The position numbers and the translations under genes were made by a program. From the NCBI GenBank assembly GCA_002441545.1, contig DJWL01000199.1, positions 21,665-50,524 on the forward strand: a stretch of 28,860 bases of DNA, in the 5' to 3' direction. Source of the DNA: Flavobacteriaceae bacterium UBA6231 (GTDB taxonomy: Bacteria; Bacteroidota; Bacteroidia; Flavobacteriales; Flavobacteriaceae). Every line of letters begins with the position of its first letter. The first letter of the stretch is position 1. Positions 8,653 through 16,160 of the stretch are shown here, in pieces. Below the pieces are notes generated by a model, which had not been told where the DNA came from, ran no database searches, and was given only the letters and a program-made list of their open reading frames with translations.

Positions 8653-8682
8653 AACATTTGTCACCTTTGCGACAAAAGTGTT
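8653..8682. promoter_or_regulatory. Inverted repeat upstream of the cytochrome c gene
   Basis: TTTGTC (8657-8662) and GACAAA (8671-8676) are inverted around an 8-base spacer, and flanking AACA and TGTT extend the symmetry with a two-base offset. It lies about 50-80 bases upstream of the cytochrome start, where a regulator could bind. No known consensus is matched. Confidence 0.25.
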
Positions 8683-8731
8683 ATAATTTAAAACGGTTTT
8701 TTTAAGCTAGAAACTAAAAGAGGAAAAACTA

Positions 8732-9268
8732 TTATTTTTGTGCGTTTAGTTTTGAAAACAGAGCCCAAATCACCACGCCTGCACTTACCGAGATGTTTAA
8801 GGAATGCTTGGTTCCAAACTGAGGTATTTCAATTACAAAATCACTGGCAGAAACTACTTTTTGTGAAACACCTTTGACTTCATTACCAAAAATTAAAGCG
8901 TATTTTGTGATGTGTTCGGGTGAAAAATTGTTTAGCATAGTTGCATTTTCAGCTTGTTCAATAGAGCAGATTTTCACACCATCTGCTTTCAGTTTGTCAA
9001 CTAAATCTAAAGTGTTTTCAACATATTCCCAATCAACAGTTTCGGTGCTTCCAAGAGCTGTTTTATGAATATCTTTATTTGGTGGAGTTGCAGTAATGCC
9101 ACACAAATAAATTTTTTCAATTAAAAAGGCATCACTGGTTCTAAATACAGATCCTATATTATTTAAGCTTCTAATGTTATCTAATATAATAATAAGCGGC
9201 GTTTTTTTAACCGATTTAAAATCTTCAACACTTAGTCTTTCTAGTTCGCTGTTTTTTAGTTTTCGCAT
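8732..9268 (-). CDS. TrmH/SpoU-family RNA 2'-O-methyltransferase
   Basis: This 178-residue SPOUT enzyme transfers a methyl group from S-adenosylmethionine to a ribose 2'-OH of RNA. All three family motifs are visible: motif 1 as LDNIRSLNNIGSVFRTSDAF with the catalytic Arg at 43, motif 2 as IFGNEVKGVSQ (about 127-136), and motif 3 as IPQFGTKHSLNISVSAG (about 148-164), which together form the trefoil knot and bind the cofactor. The protein is close to the minimal catalytic size, without the N-terminal RNA-binding extension of 23S rRNA enzymes. A tRNA target is therefore likely, with G18 a candidate, but this is not proved. It is divergent from mutS with a 119-base gap. Confidence 0.9.
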   Translation of the reverse strand: MRKLKNSELERLSVEDFKSVKKTPLIIILDNIRSLNNIGSVFRTSDAFLIEKIYLCGITATPPNKDIHKTALGSTETVDWEYVENTLDLVDKLKADGVKICSIEQAENATMLNNFSPEHITKYALIFGNEVKGVSQKVVSASDFVIEIPQFGTKHSLNISVSAGVVIWALFSKLNAQK

Positions 9269-9387
9269 TTAAGAATTTGTGAATAATTATCAATAAGTAA
9301 TTAAATTTCAATTTCTAAAAACATGAAATAATAATTACATTAGCACTTCTGTTTAGTTTACAAAAATAAGACATAAATAACATACCA

Positions 9388-11991
9388 TTGGCAAAAAAAG
9401 AAACCCCTTTAATGAAACAATACAATACGATTAAAACCAAGTATCCCGATGCTTTGTTATTGTTTCGTGTGGGCGATTTTTATGAAACCTTTGGTAAAGA
9501 TGCTATAAAAACAGCAGGTATTTTAGGCATTATTTTAACTAAACGAGGGGCCGGGAGTGAGAGTGAAATTGAGCTTGCAGGATTCCCACATCATTCCCTA
9601 AACACCTATTTACCTAAATTGGTAAAAGCTGGTGAACGCGTTGCTATTTGTGACCAACTAGAAGACCCGAAACTTACTAAAGATATTGTAAAACGTGGAG
9701 TTACTGAATTGGTAACACCTGGCGTTGCCTTTAATGATGAGGTTCTGGTATCAAAATCCAATAATTTTTTGTGTTCGGTTTATTTTGATAAAACGCATAT
9801 TGGAGTTTCCTTTTTAGATATTTCAACGGGCGAATTTTTAACCTCACAAGGCAATGCTGAATACATTGATAAGTTGTTGCAAAATTTTAATCCGAGTGAA
9901 GTGCTGGTGTCAAAGCAAAAGCGAACTACGTTTACTGAAACCTTTGGAAAAGACTTTCATACATTTTATATGGAAGATTGGATTTATCAAGCCGATTACG
10001 CCTATGAAACTTTAACGAAACATTTTAATACAAAGTCTTTAAAAGGATTTGGTATTGAAGATTTGTATGAAGGTATTATCGCTTCGGGATCTATTTTGCA
10101 TTATTTATCTGAAACACAACATAACAAAATTCAGCATATTAGTTCCATTTCAAGAATTGCCGAAGATGAGTATGTTTGGATGGATAAGTTTACCATAAGA
10201 AATTTAGAACTTTACAATTCAACAAATAACAACGCCGTAACACTGTTGCATGTTATTGATAAAACCATTTCACCAATGGGTGGTCGTTTATTAAAACGTT
10301 GGTTGGCATTGCCGTTAAAAAGTGTTGAAAAAATAAAACAACGTCATGAAGTGGTTGATTTTTTATCAAAAGATAAAACTATACTTCAAAAAATTCAAAA
10401 TCACATCAAGCATATTGGTGATTTAGAACGTTTAATTTCTAAGGTTGCTACAGGAAAAGTAAATCCGCGAGAGGTTATTCAACTTAAAAATTCCTTAGAA
10501 GCTATTGTTCCAATAAAGTCAATAACAACCAATTGTAATAATCAGTCATTAAAAGTTATCGGTGATACACTTCAAAGTTGTGAGGTGCTTCGAGAGAAAA
10601 TTAAAGAAACACTAAATGAAGATGCACCTGTTAATGTTTTAAAAGGAAGCACGATTGCACAAGGATTTTCATCTGAATTAGATGAATTAAGAGGCTTATC
10701 AAAATCAGGAAAGAATTATTTAGAAAAAATGCTTGAACGCGAAAGTGAACGTACAGGTATCACCTCTTTAAAAATTGATTCAAATAATGTGTTTGGTTAT
10801 TATATTGAAGTTAGAAATACGCATAAAGATAAAGTGCCTTCGGAATGGATTAGAAAGCAAACACTTGTAAGTGCAGAGCGTTACATCACTGAAGAACTTA
10901 AAGAATATGAAGCTAAAATCTTAGGTGCTGAAGATAGAATTTTAGCTATAGAACAACAGTTATTCTCAGAATTGGTTGGCTGGCTGAATCAATATATAAA
11001 AGCTGTACAGCAAAATGCTTTTTTAATAGGTCAGTTAGATTGTTTATGTGGATTTGCACAGTTAGCAAAAGATAATCATTATGTCTATCCAACTATTGAT
11101 GATTCCTATGATTTAGATATTGTTGACGGAAGGCATCCGGTTATTGAAAAGCAATTGCCTATAGGTGAGCACTATATTGCCAACAATGTTTTTTTAGACA
11201 GAAGTTCCCAACAAATCATCATGATTACTGGGCCGAATATGTCTGGTAAATCGGCTATTTTACGTCAAACGGCACTTATTGTACTATTGGCTCAAATAGG
11301 AAGCTTTGTGCCAGCAAAATCAGCTCGAATAGGTTTGTTTGATAAAATTTTTACTAGAGTAGGTGCCAGTGATAATATTTCAATGGGAGAGTCAACGTTT
11401 ATGGTTGAGATGAATGAAACAGCCTCCATTTTAAATAATATTTCTGACAGAAGTTTAGTATTGCTTGACGAGATTGGGCGTGGAACCAGTACTTATGATG
11501 GGATTTCCATTGCCTGGGCGATAAGTGAATATTTACATGAACATCCTGCTAAACCTAAAACATTATTTGCAACGCATTACCATGAGCTTAACGAAATGAC
11601 AGAAACCTTTGAGCGTATTAAAAACTTTAATGTATCTGTAAAAGAGTTGAAGGACAATGTACTTTTTTTAAGAAAATTAGTTGAAGGAGGAAGCGCACAT
11701 AGTTTTGGAATTCATGTGGCAAAAATGGCAGGTATGCCACAACAAGTATTGCATAAAGCAAACAAAATTTTGCAGAAATTAGAAAAATCACATTCTAGTG
11801 AAGAGTTAACAGATAAAGTGAAATCATTAAAAGATGATATGCAGTTAAGTTTTTTTAATTTAGATGATCCACTCCTTCAAAACATTAAAGACGAAATTTT
11901 ACATATTGATATAGATACACTTACACCTGTTGAAGCTTTGATGAAACTAAATGAAATTAAGCGCATGCTTATAAAAGAAAAACGAGCTTAG
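9388..11991 (+). CDS. mutS: DNA mismatch repair protein MutS
   Basis: This 867-residue ATPase recognises base mismatches and small loops and recruits MutL. The mismatch-reading Phe-x-Glu is Phe31-Tyr32-Glu33 in GDFYETF. Walker A is GPNMSGKS (615-622) and Walker B is LVLLDEIGRGTS with Asp694-Glu695. TFATHYHEL-type signal sequence follows as LFATHYHELNE, and the C-terminal helix-turn-helix dimer region is present. The length is normal for MutS1. The start is TTG at 9388: the only in-frame start upstream of the conserved TPLMKQY segment, with a stop at 9367-9369 before it. The next ATG (9412) would cut conserved N-terminal residues. The gene is followed by its own short gap and then the tRNA promoter. 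Confidence 0.97.
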   Translation: MAKKETPLMKQYNTIKTKYPDALLLFRVGDFYETFGKDAIKTAGILGIILTKRGAGSESEIELAGFPHHSLNTYLPKLVKAGERVAICDQLEDPKLTKDIVKRGVTELVTPGVAFNDEVLVSKSNNFLCSVYFDKTHIGVSFLDISTGEFLTSQGNAEYIDKLLQNFNPSEVLVSKQKRTTFTETFGKDFHTFYMEDWIYQADYAYETLTKHFNTKSLKGFGIEDLYEGIIASGSILHYLSETQHNKIQHISSISRIAEDEYVWMDKFTIRNLELYNSTNNNAVTLLHVIDKTISPMGGRLLKRWLALPLKSVEKIKQRHEVVDFLSKDKTILQKIQNHIKHIGDLERLISKVATGKVNPREVIQLKNSLEAIVPIKSITTNCNNQSLKVIGDTLQSCEVLREKIKETLNEDAPVNVLKGSTIAQGFSSELDELRGLSKSGKNYLEKMLERESERTGITSLKIDSNNVFGYYIEVRNTHKDKVPSEWIRKQTLVSAERYITEELKEYEAKILGAEDRILAIEQQLFSELVGWLNQYIKAVQQNAFLIGQLDCLCGFAQLAKDNHYVYPTIDDSYDLDIVDGRHPVIEKQLPIGEHYIANNVFLDRSSQQIIMITGPNMSGKSAILRQTALIVLLAQIGSFVPAKSARIGLFDKIFTRVGASDNISMGESTFMVEMNETASILNNISDRSLVLLDEIGRGTSTYDGISIAWAISEYLHEHPAKPKTLFATHYHELNEMTETFERIKNFNVSVKELKDNVLFLRKLVEGGSAHSFGIHVAKMAGMPQQVLHKANKILQKLEKSHSSEELTDKVKSLKDDMQLSFFNLDDPLLQNIKDEILHIDIDTLTPVEALMKLNEIKRMLIKEKRA

Positions 11992-12020
11992 AAATAAAAA
12001 AATTATTTTAGTAAAAAGCC

Positions 12021-12050
12021 TTTGGTTTTATAATAAAAATTATAAATTTG
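12021..12050 (+). promoter_or_regulatory. Promoter of the tRNA-Gly/tRNA-Leu operon
   Basis: TTTG (12021-12024) and TAAATTTG (12043-12050) match the Bacteroidota -33 and -7 elements with 18 bases between them. Transcription would start near 12056, about 30 bases ahead of tRNA-Gly. This is the best promoter in the window. Confidence 0.7.
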
Positions 12051-12087
12051 CATCCGCAATAGCAATATTGCACGTTCATTAAAAACT

Positions 12088-12159
12088 GCGAAAGTAGCTC
12101 AGGGGTAGAGCATCACCTTGCCAAGGTGAGGGTCGCGGGTTCAAATCCCGTCTTTCGCT
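12088..12159 (+). tRNA. tRNA-Gly (anticodon GCC)
   Basis: The acceptor stem pairs GCGAAAG (12088-12094) with CTTTCGC (12152-12158), followed by discriminator T. The anticodon stem TCACC/GGTGA encloses the loop TTGCCAA, giving anticodon GCC at 12120-12122. The T-arm holds GGTTCAAATCC. CCA is not encoded, so it must be added after transcription, as is normal in this phylum. Confidence 0.97.
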
Positions 12160-12188
12160 CTGAAACTTTCTTTAAAATATACCAAGAC

Positions 12189-12272
12189 GCTGAGGTGGTG
12201 GAATTGGTAGACACGTTGGACTTAAAATCCAATGGCCATTAGGCTGTACGGGTTCAAGTCCCGTCCTCAGTA
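12189..12272 (+). tRNA. tRNA-Leu (anticodon UAA)
   Basis: This class II tRNA of 84 bases has an acceptor stem GCTGAGG (12189-12195) with CCTCAGT (12265-12271; first pair G-U) and discriminator A. The anticodon stem TTGGA/TCCAA encloses CTTAAAA, so the anticodon is TAA. A long variable arm GGCCATTAGGC follows, then the T-arm. CCA is not encoded. It lies 29 bases after tRNA-Gly and is co-transcribed. Its variable and T arms are partly repeated 1320 bases downstream. Confidence 0.97.
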
Positions 12273-12273
12273 C

Positions 12274-12310
12274 AAAAGCCTTTACGAGATTTCTTGTAAA
12301 GGCTTTTTCT
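12274..12310 (+). terminator. Terminator of the tRNA operon
   Basis: GCCTTTAC (12278-12285) pairs with GTAAAGGC (12296-12303) around a 10-base loop and is followed by TTTTTCTTT. It starts directly after tRNA-Leu. The A-run before it means it might also work from the other strand. Confidence 0.85.
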
Positions 12311-12369
12311 TTATTTAATAAAGTTTAAATGGCTTCATTATGAAATATAATTTGCACAAATTGACCATA

Positions 12370-12401
12370 GACAACTTAAGAATAAATTTCCTTAAGTTGT
12401 C
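12370..12401. repeat. Perfect 11-bp inverted repeat in the tRNA-flanked segment
   Basis: GACAACTTAAG (12370-12380) and CTTAAGTTGTC (12391-12401) are perfect inverted copies around a 10-base A+T-rich loop. There is no T-run on the plus strand and only a poor one on the minus strand, so it is not a good intrinsic terminator. A smaller hairpin, TGGATT/AATCCA, lies at 12472-12486. The remaining sequence from 12310 to 12540 shows no gene. Confidence 0.75.
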
Positions 12402-12540
12402 ATAATCCTAAAATATAAACATTTATTTTTTTGAATTCTTTGGTTATTAGAAACCCTCTCTCTAAAACATTTGGATTTTTAATCCATTTAATATAACCTT
12501 CAAACCAGAATTAAAAACCTTTTTGTTGCAATTCTCTCTA

Positions 12541-13437
12541 TCATTGAGATTTTTGTCCTGCCTTAATTGGTTGATTAGAAATGGACTCATACGCGTAATC
12601 AACGAGGGTTACCTTTTCGGTCTCTTTATCAAAATTAATTCTTAGCCAACCAAAATACGTAAATCCATCTCCTTTATTTTGTATACCTAATATCTGGTTG
12701 TTTTCAGACCAATTTCCCTCATATTGAATTTCACCATTGGTAAAGGTGTTTCTTTTCACCAAGGCACCAGGGTCACTGATCCAATTTTGATTGGCTTCAA
12801 GATTTTCATCAATTGTTGAGTCTAGATTTTCAGAGATTAGAAGGCCCATATTTAGAAAATTTTCATTGATAACTGGTCCAGATTTAATCTGGTTTGGACC
12901 TATTGGTTTAATCCCTACATATAGGTGATCTCCTTGGTCATCTGCTATAAGTTCAGTAAATATTCTAAAATCCTCTAGTCCATCTTCATTCATGTCTAAT
13001 GTTATTGGAGATACAGATCGTCCATCATTTTTATAAATAATCGTGTTACTTTTCATTGACTGAAAAATCAATTCATTTCCGTACGCCGTACCCGCACTAT
13101 TAGTTGCATAAGCCCTTACATGATATGTTTGGTTAGGGATTAAATTAGAAAGTTCACTTATAAATACACCCACATCTTGACCATTTGATGTTTTAGTTGT
13201 TAATGAAATGGTTGGTTGAGGTTGTACATCCCAGCATATGCCCTTATCCATTATAATTGCATTGCCGTTATTGGTTATAGTGCCTCCTGAAGAAGCTGTT
13301 GTTTGCAAAATATTACTAACTTCAATGGTTTCTACCACGGGTAGTGATACGATTTGATGGTCATTCTGACACTCAAACAAGCAGATAAAAACTGCAAGGA
13401 AGAATAATTTGTAGGATATTTTTTCAAAAGTTTTCAT
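12541..13437 (-). CDS. Exported fibronectin-like surface protein, probable lipoprotein
   Basis: This 298-residue protein has no assigned function. A hydrophobic N-terminal signal (about residues 8-22) ends at Cys23, but the residues before it (Leu-Phe-Glu) are a poor lipobox, so lipidation is uncertain. Residues about 35-125 carry the fibronectin-type III-like module common in Bacteroidota cell-surface proteins: a GICWD segment, then LIPNQTYHVRAYATNSAGTA. A DxNxDGxxD calcium-binding-like motif follows (Asp148 to Asp156). The C-terminus, with FGWLRINF and then VTLVDYAYE and PIKAGQ, resembles the closing part of anchor-type surface domains. It stands alone between tRNA-Leu and a tRNA-Leu remnant and looks like an accessory gene. 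A role at the cell surface is inferred. Confidence 0.75.
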   Translation of the reverse strand: MKTFEKISYKLFFLAVFICLFECQNDHQIVSLPVVETIEVSNILQTTASSGGTITNNGNAIIMDKGICWDVQPQPTISLTTKTSNGQDVGVFISELSNLIPNQTYHVRAYATNSAGTAYGNELIFQSMKSNTIIYKNDGRSVSPITLDMNEDGLEDFRIFTELIADDQGDHLYVGIKPIGPNQIKSGPVINENFLNMGLLISENLDSTIDENLEANQNWISDPGALVKRNTFTNGEIQYEGNWSENNQILGIQNKGDGFTYFGWLRINFDKETEKVTLVDYAYESISNQPIKAGQKSQ

Positions 13438-13450
13438 AGAATTTTTTGCT

Positions 13451-13484
13451 CAAAAATAAAAAAACTTATGTTAAAACCTACAAA
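13451..13484 (-). promoter_or_regulatory. Predicted promoter of the fibronectin-like protein gene
   Basis: On the minus strand TTTG (13484-13481) and TATTTTTG (13458-13451) fit the Bacteroidota -33 and -7 elements with 22 bases between. The implied transcript would have a leader of only about 8 bases before ATG at 13437, which is short. Confidence 0.35.
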
Positions 13485-13550
13485 TTTGGTTAAATTATTA
13501 TTGAGGGGAAGAACTGGAATTCAATCATATAGATAAATGTTCAATCTTTC

Positions 13551-13582
13551 AAAGCCATTATGGCTGTTCGGGTTCAAGTCCT
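13551..13582 (+). pseudogene. Decayed tRNA-Leu fragment (variable arm and T-arm)
   Basis: Bases 13562-13581 match 12242-12261 of tRNA-Leu(UAA) at 19 of 20 positions, covering the end of the variable arm, the T-stem 5' strand and the T-loop (GGTTCAAGTCC). Just before it, AGCCATTATGGCT is a variable-arm-like hairpin. The acceptor 3' strand is gone, replaced by a T-run. Upstream, about 13502-13520, GAGGGGAAGAACTGG weakly recalls a tRNA-Leu D-arm region, but the anticodon arm cannot be folded properly. It could be a decayed second tRNA-Leu gene or the far end of an integration site; it is not a working tRNA. Confidence 0.7.
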
Positions 13583-13607
13583 TTTTTTGTTTAATTTACT
13601 GCCAAAT

Positions 13608-14849
13608 TTAGAACACAATCTTTAAATACTTAAGAATGTTTCCAACAACCCCCTTGTGCTCTTTAATGTATTCTGAATTTCTGCTGCCCGCCTCCAATCG
13701 CTTATGCTTGTCTGTAACCAAGGTATTTAGAACAGCATTAAATTCTTGCTGGGATGAAACAGCAAACATGCCCAAATTATCTATCATGGCTTTAGCCTCT
13801 GGGAATTTTGAATGATTATTTCCTATAATAATTGGGACTCCAAAAACAGCAGGCTCCAAGGTGTTGTGCAAACCGGTATGCCCCATGGCGCCTCCTACAT
13901 AAGCTATGTCGGCATAACTGTAAATTTTTGAAAGCAACCCAATGGTATCAACAATAAATACTTGGGTTTTTGTTAAATCTTTTCCTTCTTTTTCAGAGAA
14001 CAAAACAGTTTTGATCTTTAATTTTTCTTGAAGACTTGTAATCTGATTTGTTTTTATGTTGTGAGGAGCGATAATAAATTTAATGTCTTTTGAGCTTTCA
14101 GAATTTATATAATTAATAAAAAGGTTTTCATCTTCTGGCCAAGTACTACCAGCAACTACGCATAATTTATTATCCTTAAAAGATTCAATAAAATCTAAGG
14201 AATTATTTTGTAGTAATTGGTCCGATACTCTGTCAAATCTGGTATCACCAGATAAAGTAACATGACTGTAATTTATTGACTGAAGCAGTTTTTTTGAACT
14301 TTCATTTTGTGTAAATATATGTTCAAAGGAAAAAAGAGCTTTTCGTAATTCTGAACCATAAAAACTAAAATAAGGTTGATTTTTTCTGAACGAAGCCGAA
14401 ATTAAAATAGCGCGTAAGTTTCTTCGTTTTACTTCATTTAAAAAATTTGGCCAAATATCATACTTTACAAATACTATTAATTCTGGGTTTACAATATTTA
14501 AAAAGCGTTTCGCATTTCTTTTCGTATCTATTGGCAAATATGCTACAACATCCGCAATAGGAGAATTTTTTCTTATGTCATATCCTGAAGGAGAAAAAAA
14601 AGTCAACACTATTTTATGTGTTGGGTAATAACTTCTTAAGACTTTAAATACTGGCAAACCTTGTTCATATTCCCCTAAAGAAGCACAATGAAACCATAAG
14701 GTTTTATCTGTTGAAGTAAGCTTACTTTCCAACAAGGCAAAAGTTTCAGATCTACCACACATTCCCTTTTTAATTTTTTCATTAAAAAAAGACAAGCATT
14801 TTAAAATAAAATGCATTATATAGGTTGATATGTTATATAAAAAATTCAA
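13608..14849 (-). CDS. waaA: 3-deoxy-D-manno-octulosonic acid (Kdo) transferase WaaA
   Basis: This GT30 glycosyltransferase adds Kdo from CMP-Kdo to the lipid A precursor at the inner face of the cytoplasmic membrane. The N-terminal membrane anchor NFLYNISTYIMHFILKCL is followed by WFHCASLGEYEQG with the catalytic Glu. Later come AGSTWPEDE and the donor-binding stretch GGAMGHTGLHNTLEPAVFG. I place the start at TTG 14849, giving 413 residues: the catalytic Glu is then residue 60, as in the E. coli enzyme, and the anchor aligns with the family start. A TTG at 14867 adds six residues but falls inside a predicted -7 box. An ATG at 14816 would cut the anchor. It is divergent from the sugar aminotransferase operon. 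Confidence 0.92.
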   Translation of the reverse strand: MNFLYNISTYIMHFILKCLSFFNEKIKKGMCGRSETFALLESKLTSTDKTLWFHCASLGEYEQGLPVFKVLRSYYPTHKIVLTFFSPSGYDIRKNSPIADVVAYLPIDTKRNAKRFLNIVNPELIVFVKYDIWPNFLNEVKRRNLRAILISASFRKNQPYFSFYGSELRKALFSFEHIFTQNESSKKLLQSINYSHVTLSGDTRFDRVSDQLLQNNSLDFIESFKDNKLCVVAGSTWPEDENLFINYINSESSKDIKFIIAPHNIKTNQITSLQEKLKIKTVLFSEKEGKDLTKTQVFIVDTIGLLSKIYSYADIAYVGGAMGHTGLHNTLEPAVFGVPIIIGNNHSKFPEAKAMIDNLGMFAVSSQQEFNAVLNTLVTDKHKRLEAGSRNSEYIKEHKGVVGNILKYLKIVF

Positions 14850-14864
14850 ATGAAAAATTTGAAA

Positions 14865-14872
14865 CAAAAATA
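14865..14872 (-). promoter_or_regulatory. Predicted -7 box for waaA
   Basis: The minus strand reads TATTTTTG, an exact match to TAnnTTTG, 16 bases upstream of the chosen TTG start. It contains the alternative TTG at 14867, which argues against that codon as the start. No clear -33 element is seen. Confidence 0.4.
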
Positions 14873-14893
14873 CATTTCTTTAAAAGAAAAACG

Positions 14894-14923
14894 TTGTTAA
14901 GCTACATGAATTTTGTAATTTCG
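14894..14923 (+). promoter_or_regulatory. Predicted promoter of the aminotransferase-galE operon
   Basis: TTG (14894-14896) and TAATTTCG (14916-14923) resemble the -33 and -7 elements with 19 bases between; the -7 box has one mismatch to TAnnTTTG. The leader would be about 75 bases and contains the 10-bp palindrome ATCCATGGAT (14977-14986). Confidence 0.4.
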
Positions 14924-15005
14924 TATCTCATTAATTCTACCATAGTAAGCATAAAAAAGCTTTCTTGTTTTCTGCAATCCATGGATGAATTGTAATTTTT
15001 TTTAA

Positions 15006-16160
15006 ATGAAGAAAATTCAAATGGTTGACCTAAAAGGTCAATTTGAAAAAATCAAAGATGAAGTTAATTCATCAATTCAAGAAGTTTTAGAAACTACCGC
15101 ATTTATAAATGGACCTAGAGTTCATCAATTTCAAAAAAATTTAGAAGACTATTTAGGTGTTAAACATGTAATTCCTTGTGCTAACGGAACCGATGCATTA
15201 CAAATAGCTATGATGGGTTTGGGTTTAAAGCCAGGAGATGAGGTCATTACGGCAGATTTTACTTTTGCAGCCACTGTTGAGGTTATTGCACTTCTTAATT
15301 TAACCCCGGTATTAGTAGATGTAAACCCTGATGATTTCAACATTAGTGTTGAGGCTATAAAAAAAGCTATAACACCAAAAACAAAAGCGATTGTACCTGT
15401 GCATTTATTTGGTAAATGTGCTGATATGGAAGCAATAATGGAAATTGCTAAAGAGTATAACTTATACGTTATTGAAGACAATGCTCAAGGTATAGGTGCA
15501 ACTTACACTTTTAAAGATGGCAGAAAAGCAAAAACTGGCACTATAGGTCATGTTGCATCAACATCATTTTTTCCATCTAAAAATTTAGGATGTTACGGTG
15601 ATGGCGGCGCTATTTTTACTAACAATGATGCTTTAGCACATATTATAAGAGGAATTGTGAATCATGGCATGTACATACGGTATCATCATGATGTTGTTGG
15701 TGTTAATTCACGTTTAGATAGTATTCAAGCAGTTGTTTTAGATGCAAAATTACCACATCTTGATGCTTATAATAAAGCTAGACAACTAGCAGCCAAAAAA
15801 TATAATGCGGCCTTTAGTGGCGAACAAAACATCATTACACCAATAGGAAACCCTGCTTGCAAAGGAATTTGTGACACATGCGATTGTCATGTATTTCATC
15901 AATATACTTTGAGAGTTAAAGGAGTTGATAGAGACGCATTAGCAAATTATTTGAATGAAAACGCAATTCCTTGTGGCATTTATTATCCTATTCCGTTACA
16001 CAAACAAAAAGCATATTTAGATTCAAGGTATAACGAAGCAGATTTTACTGTTACCAATCAGTTAGTAAAAGATGTAATTTCATTACCAATGCATACTGAG
16101 CTTGATGATGAACAAATAGAATTTATAACTTCAAAAGTTAAAACCTTTATAAATGGATAA
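15006..16160 (+). CDS. DegT/DnrJ/EryC1/StrS-family sugar aminotransferase with a Cys-rich insert
   Basis: This 384-residue PLP-dependent enzyme transfers an amino group to a nucleotide-bound keto-sugar, usually for surface polysaccharide. The fold-type I hallmarks are NGTDALQIA (60-68, phosphate binding), Asp158 in VIEDNAQG, which contacts the PLP ring nitrogen, and Lys192 in FFPSKNLGCYGDGG, the Schiff-base lysine. An unusual segment at residues 285-295 reads CKGICDTCDCH, placing four cysteines and a histidine within eleven residues just before the conserved HVFHQYTLR stretch. It could bind a metal. The substrate is unknown; overlap with galE and nearness to waaA suggest envelope sugar synthesis. 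Start ATG 15006 fits the family N-terminus. Confidence 0.9.
   Translation: MKKIQMVDLKGQFEKIKDEVNSSIQEVLETTAFINGPRVHQFQKNLEDYLGVKHVIPCANGTDALQIAMMGLGLKPGDEVITADFTFAATVEVIALLNLTPVLVDVNPDDFNISVEAIKKAITPKTKAIVPVHLFGKCADMEAIMEIAKEYNLYVIEDNAQGIGATYTFKDGRKAKTGTIGHVASTSFFPSKNLGCYGDGGAIFTNNDALAHIIRGIVNHGMYIRYHHDVVGVNSRLDSIQAVVLDAKLPHLDAYNKARQLAAKKYNAAFSGEQNIITPIGNPACKGICDTCDCHVFHQYTLRVKGVDRDALANYLNENAIPCGIYYPIPLHKQKAYLDSRYNEADFTVTNQLVKDVISLPMHTELDDEQIEFITSKVKTFING

Noticed and set aside
12340..12405. A 21-codon ORF starting at ATG 12340
   Set aside because: It is very short, has no family pattern, and is mostly made of the 11-bp inverted repeat; no support for translation.
14977..14986. 10-bp palindrome ATCCATGGAT in the leader of the aminotransferase gene
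   Set aside because: Short palindromes of this size arise by chance, and it has no partner repeat or other context.
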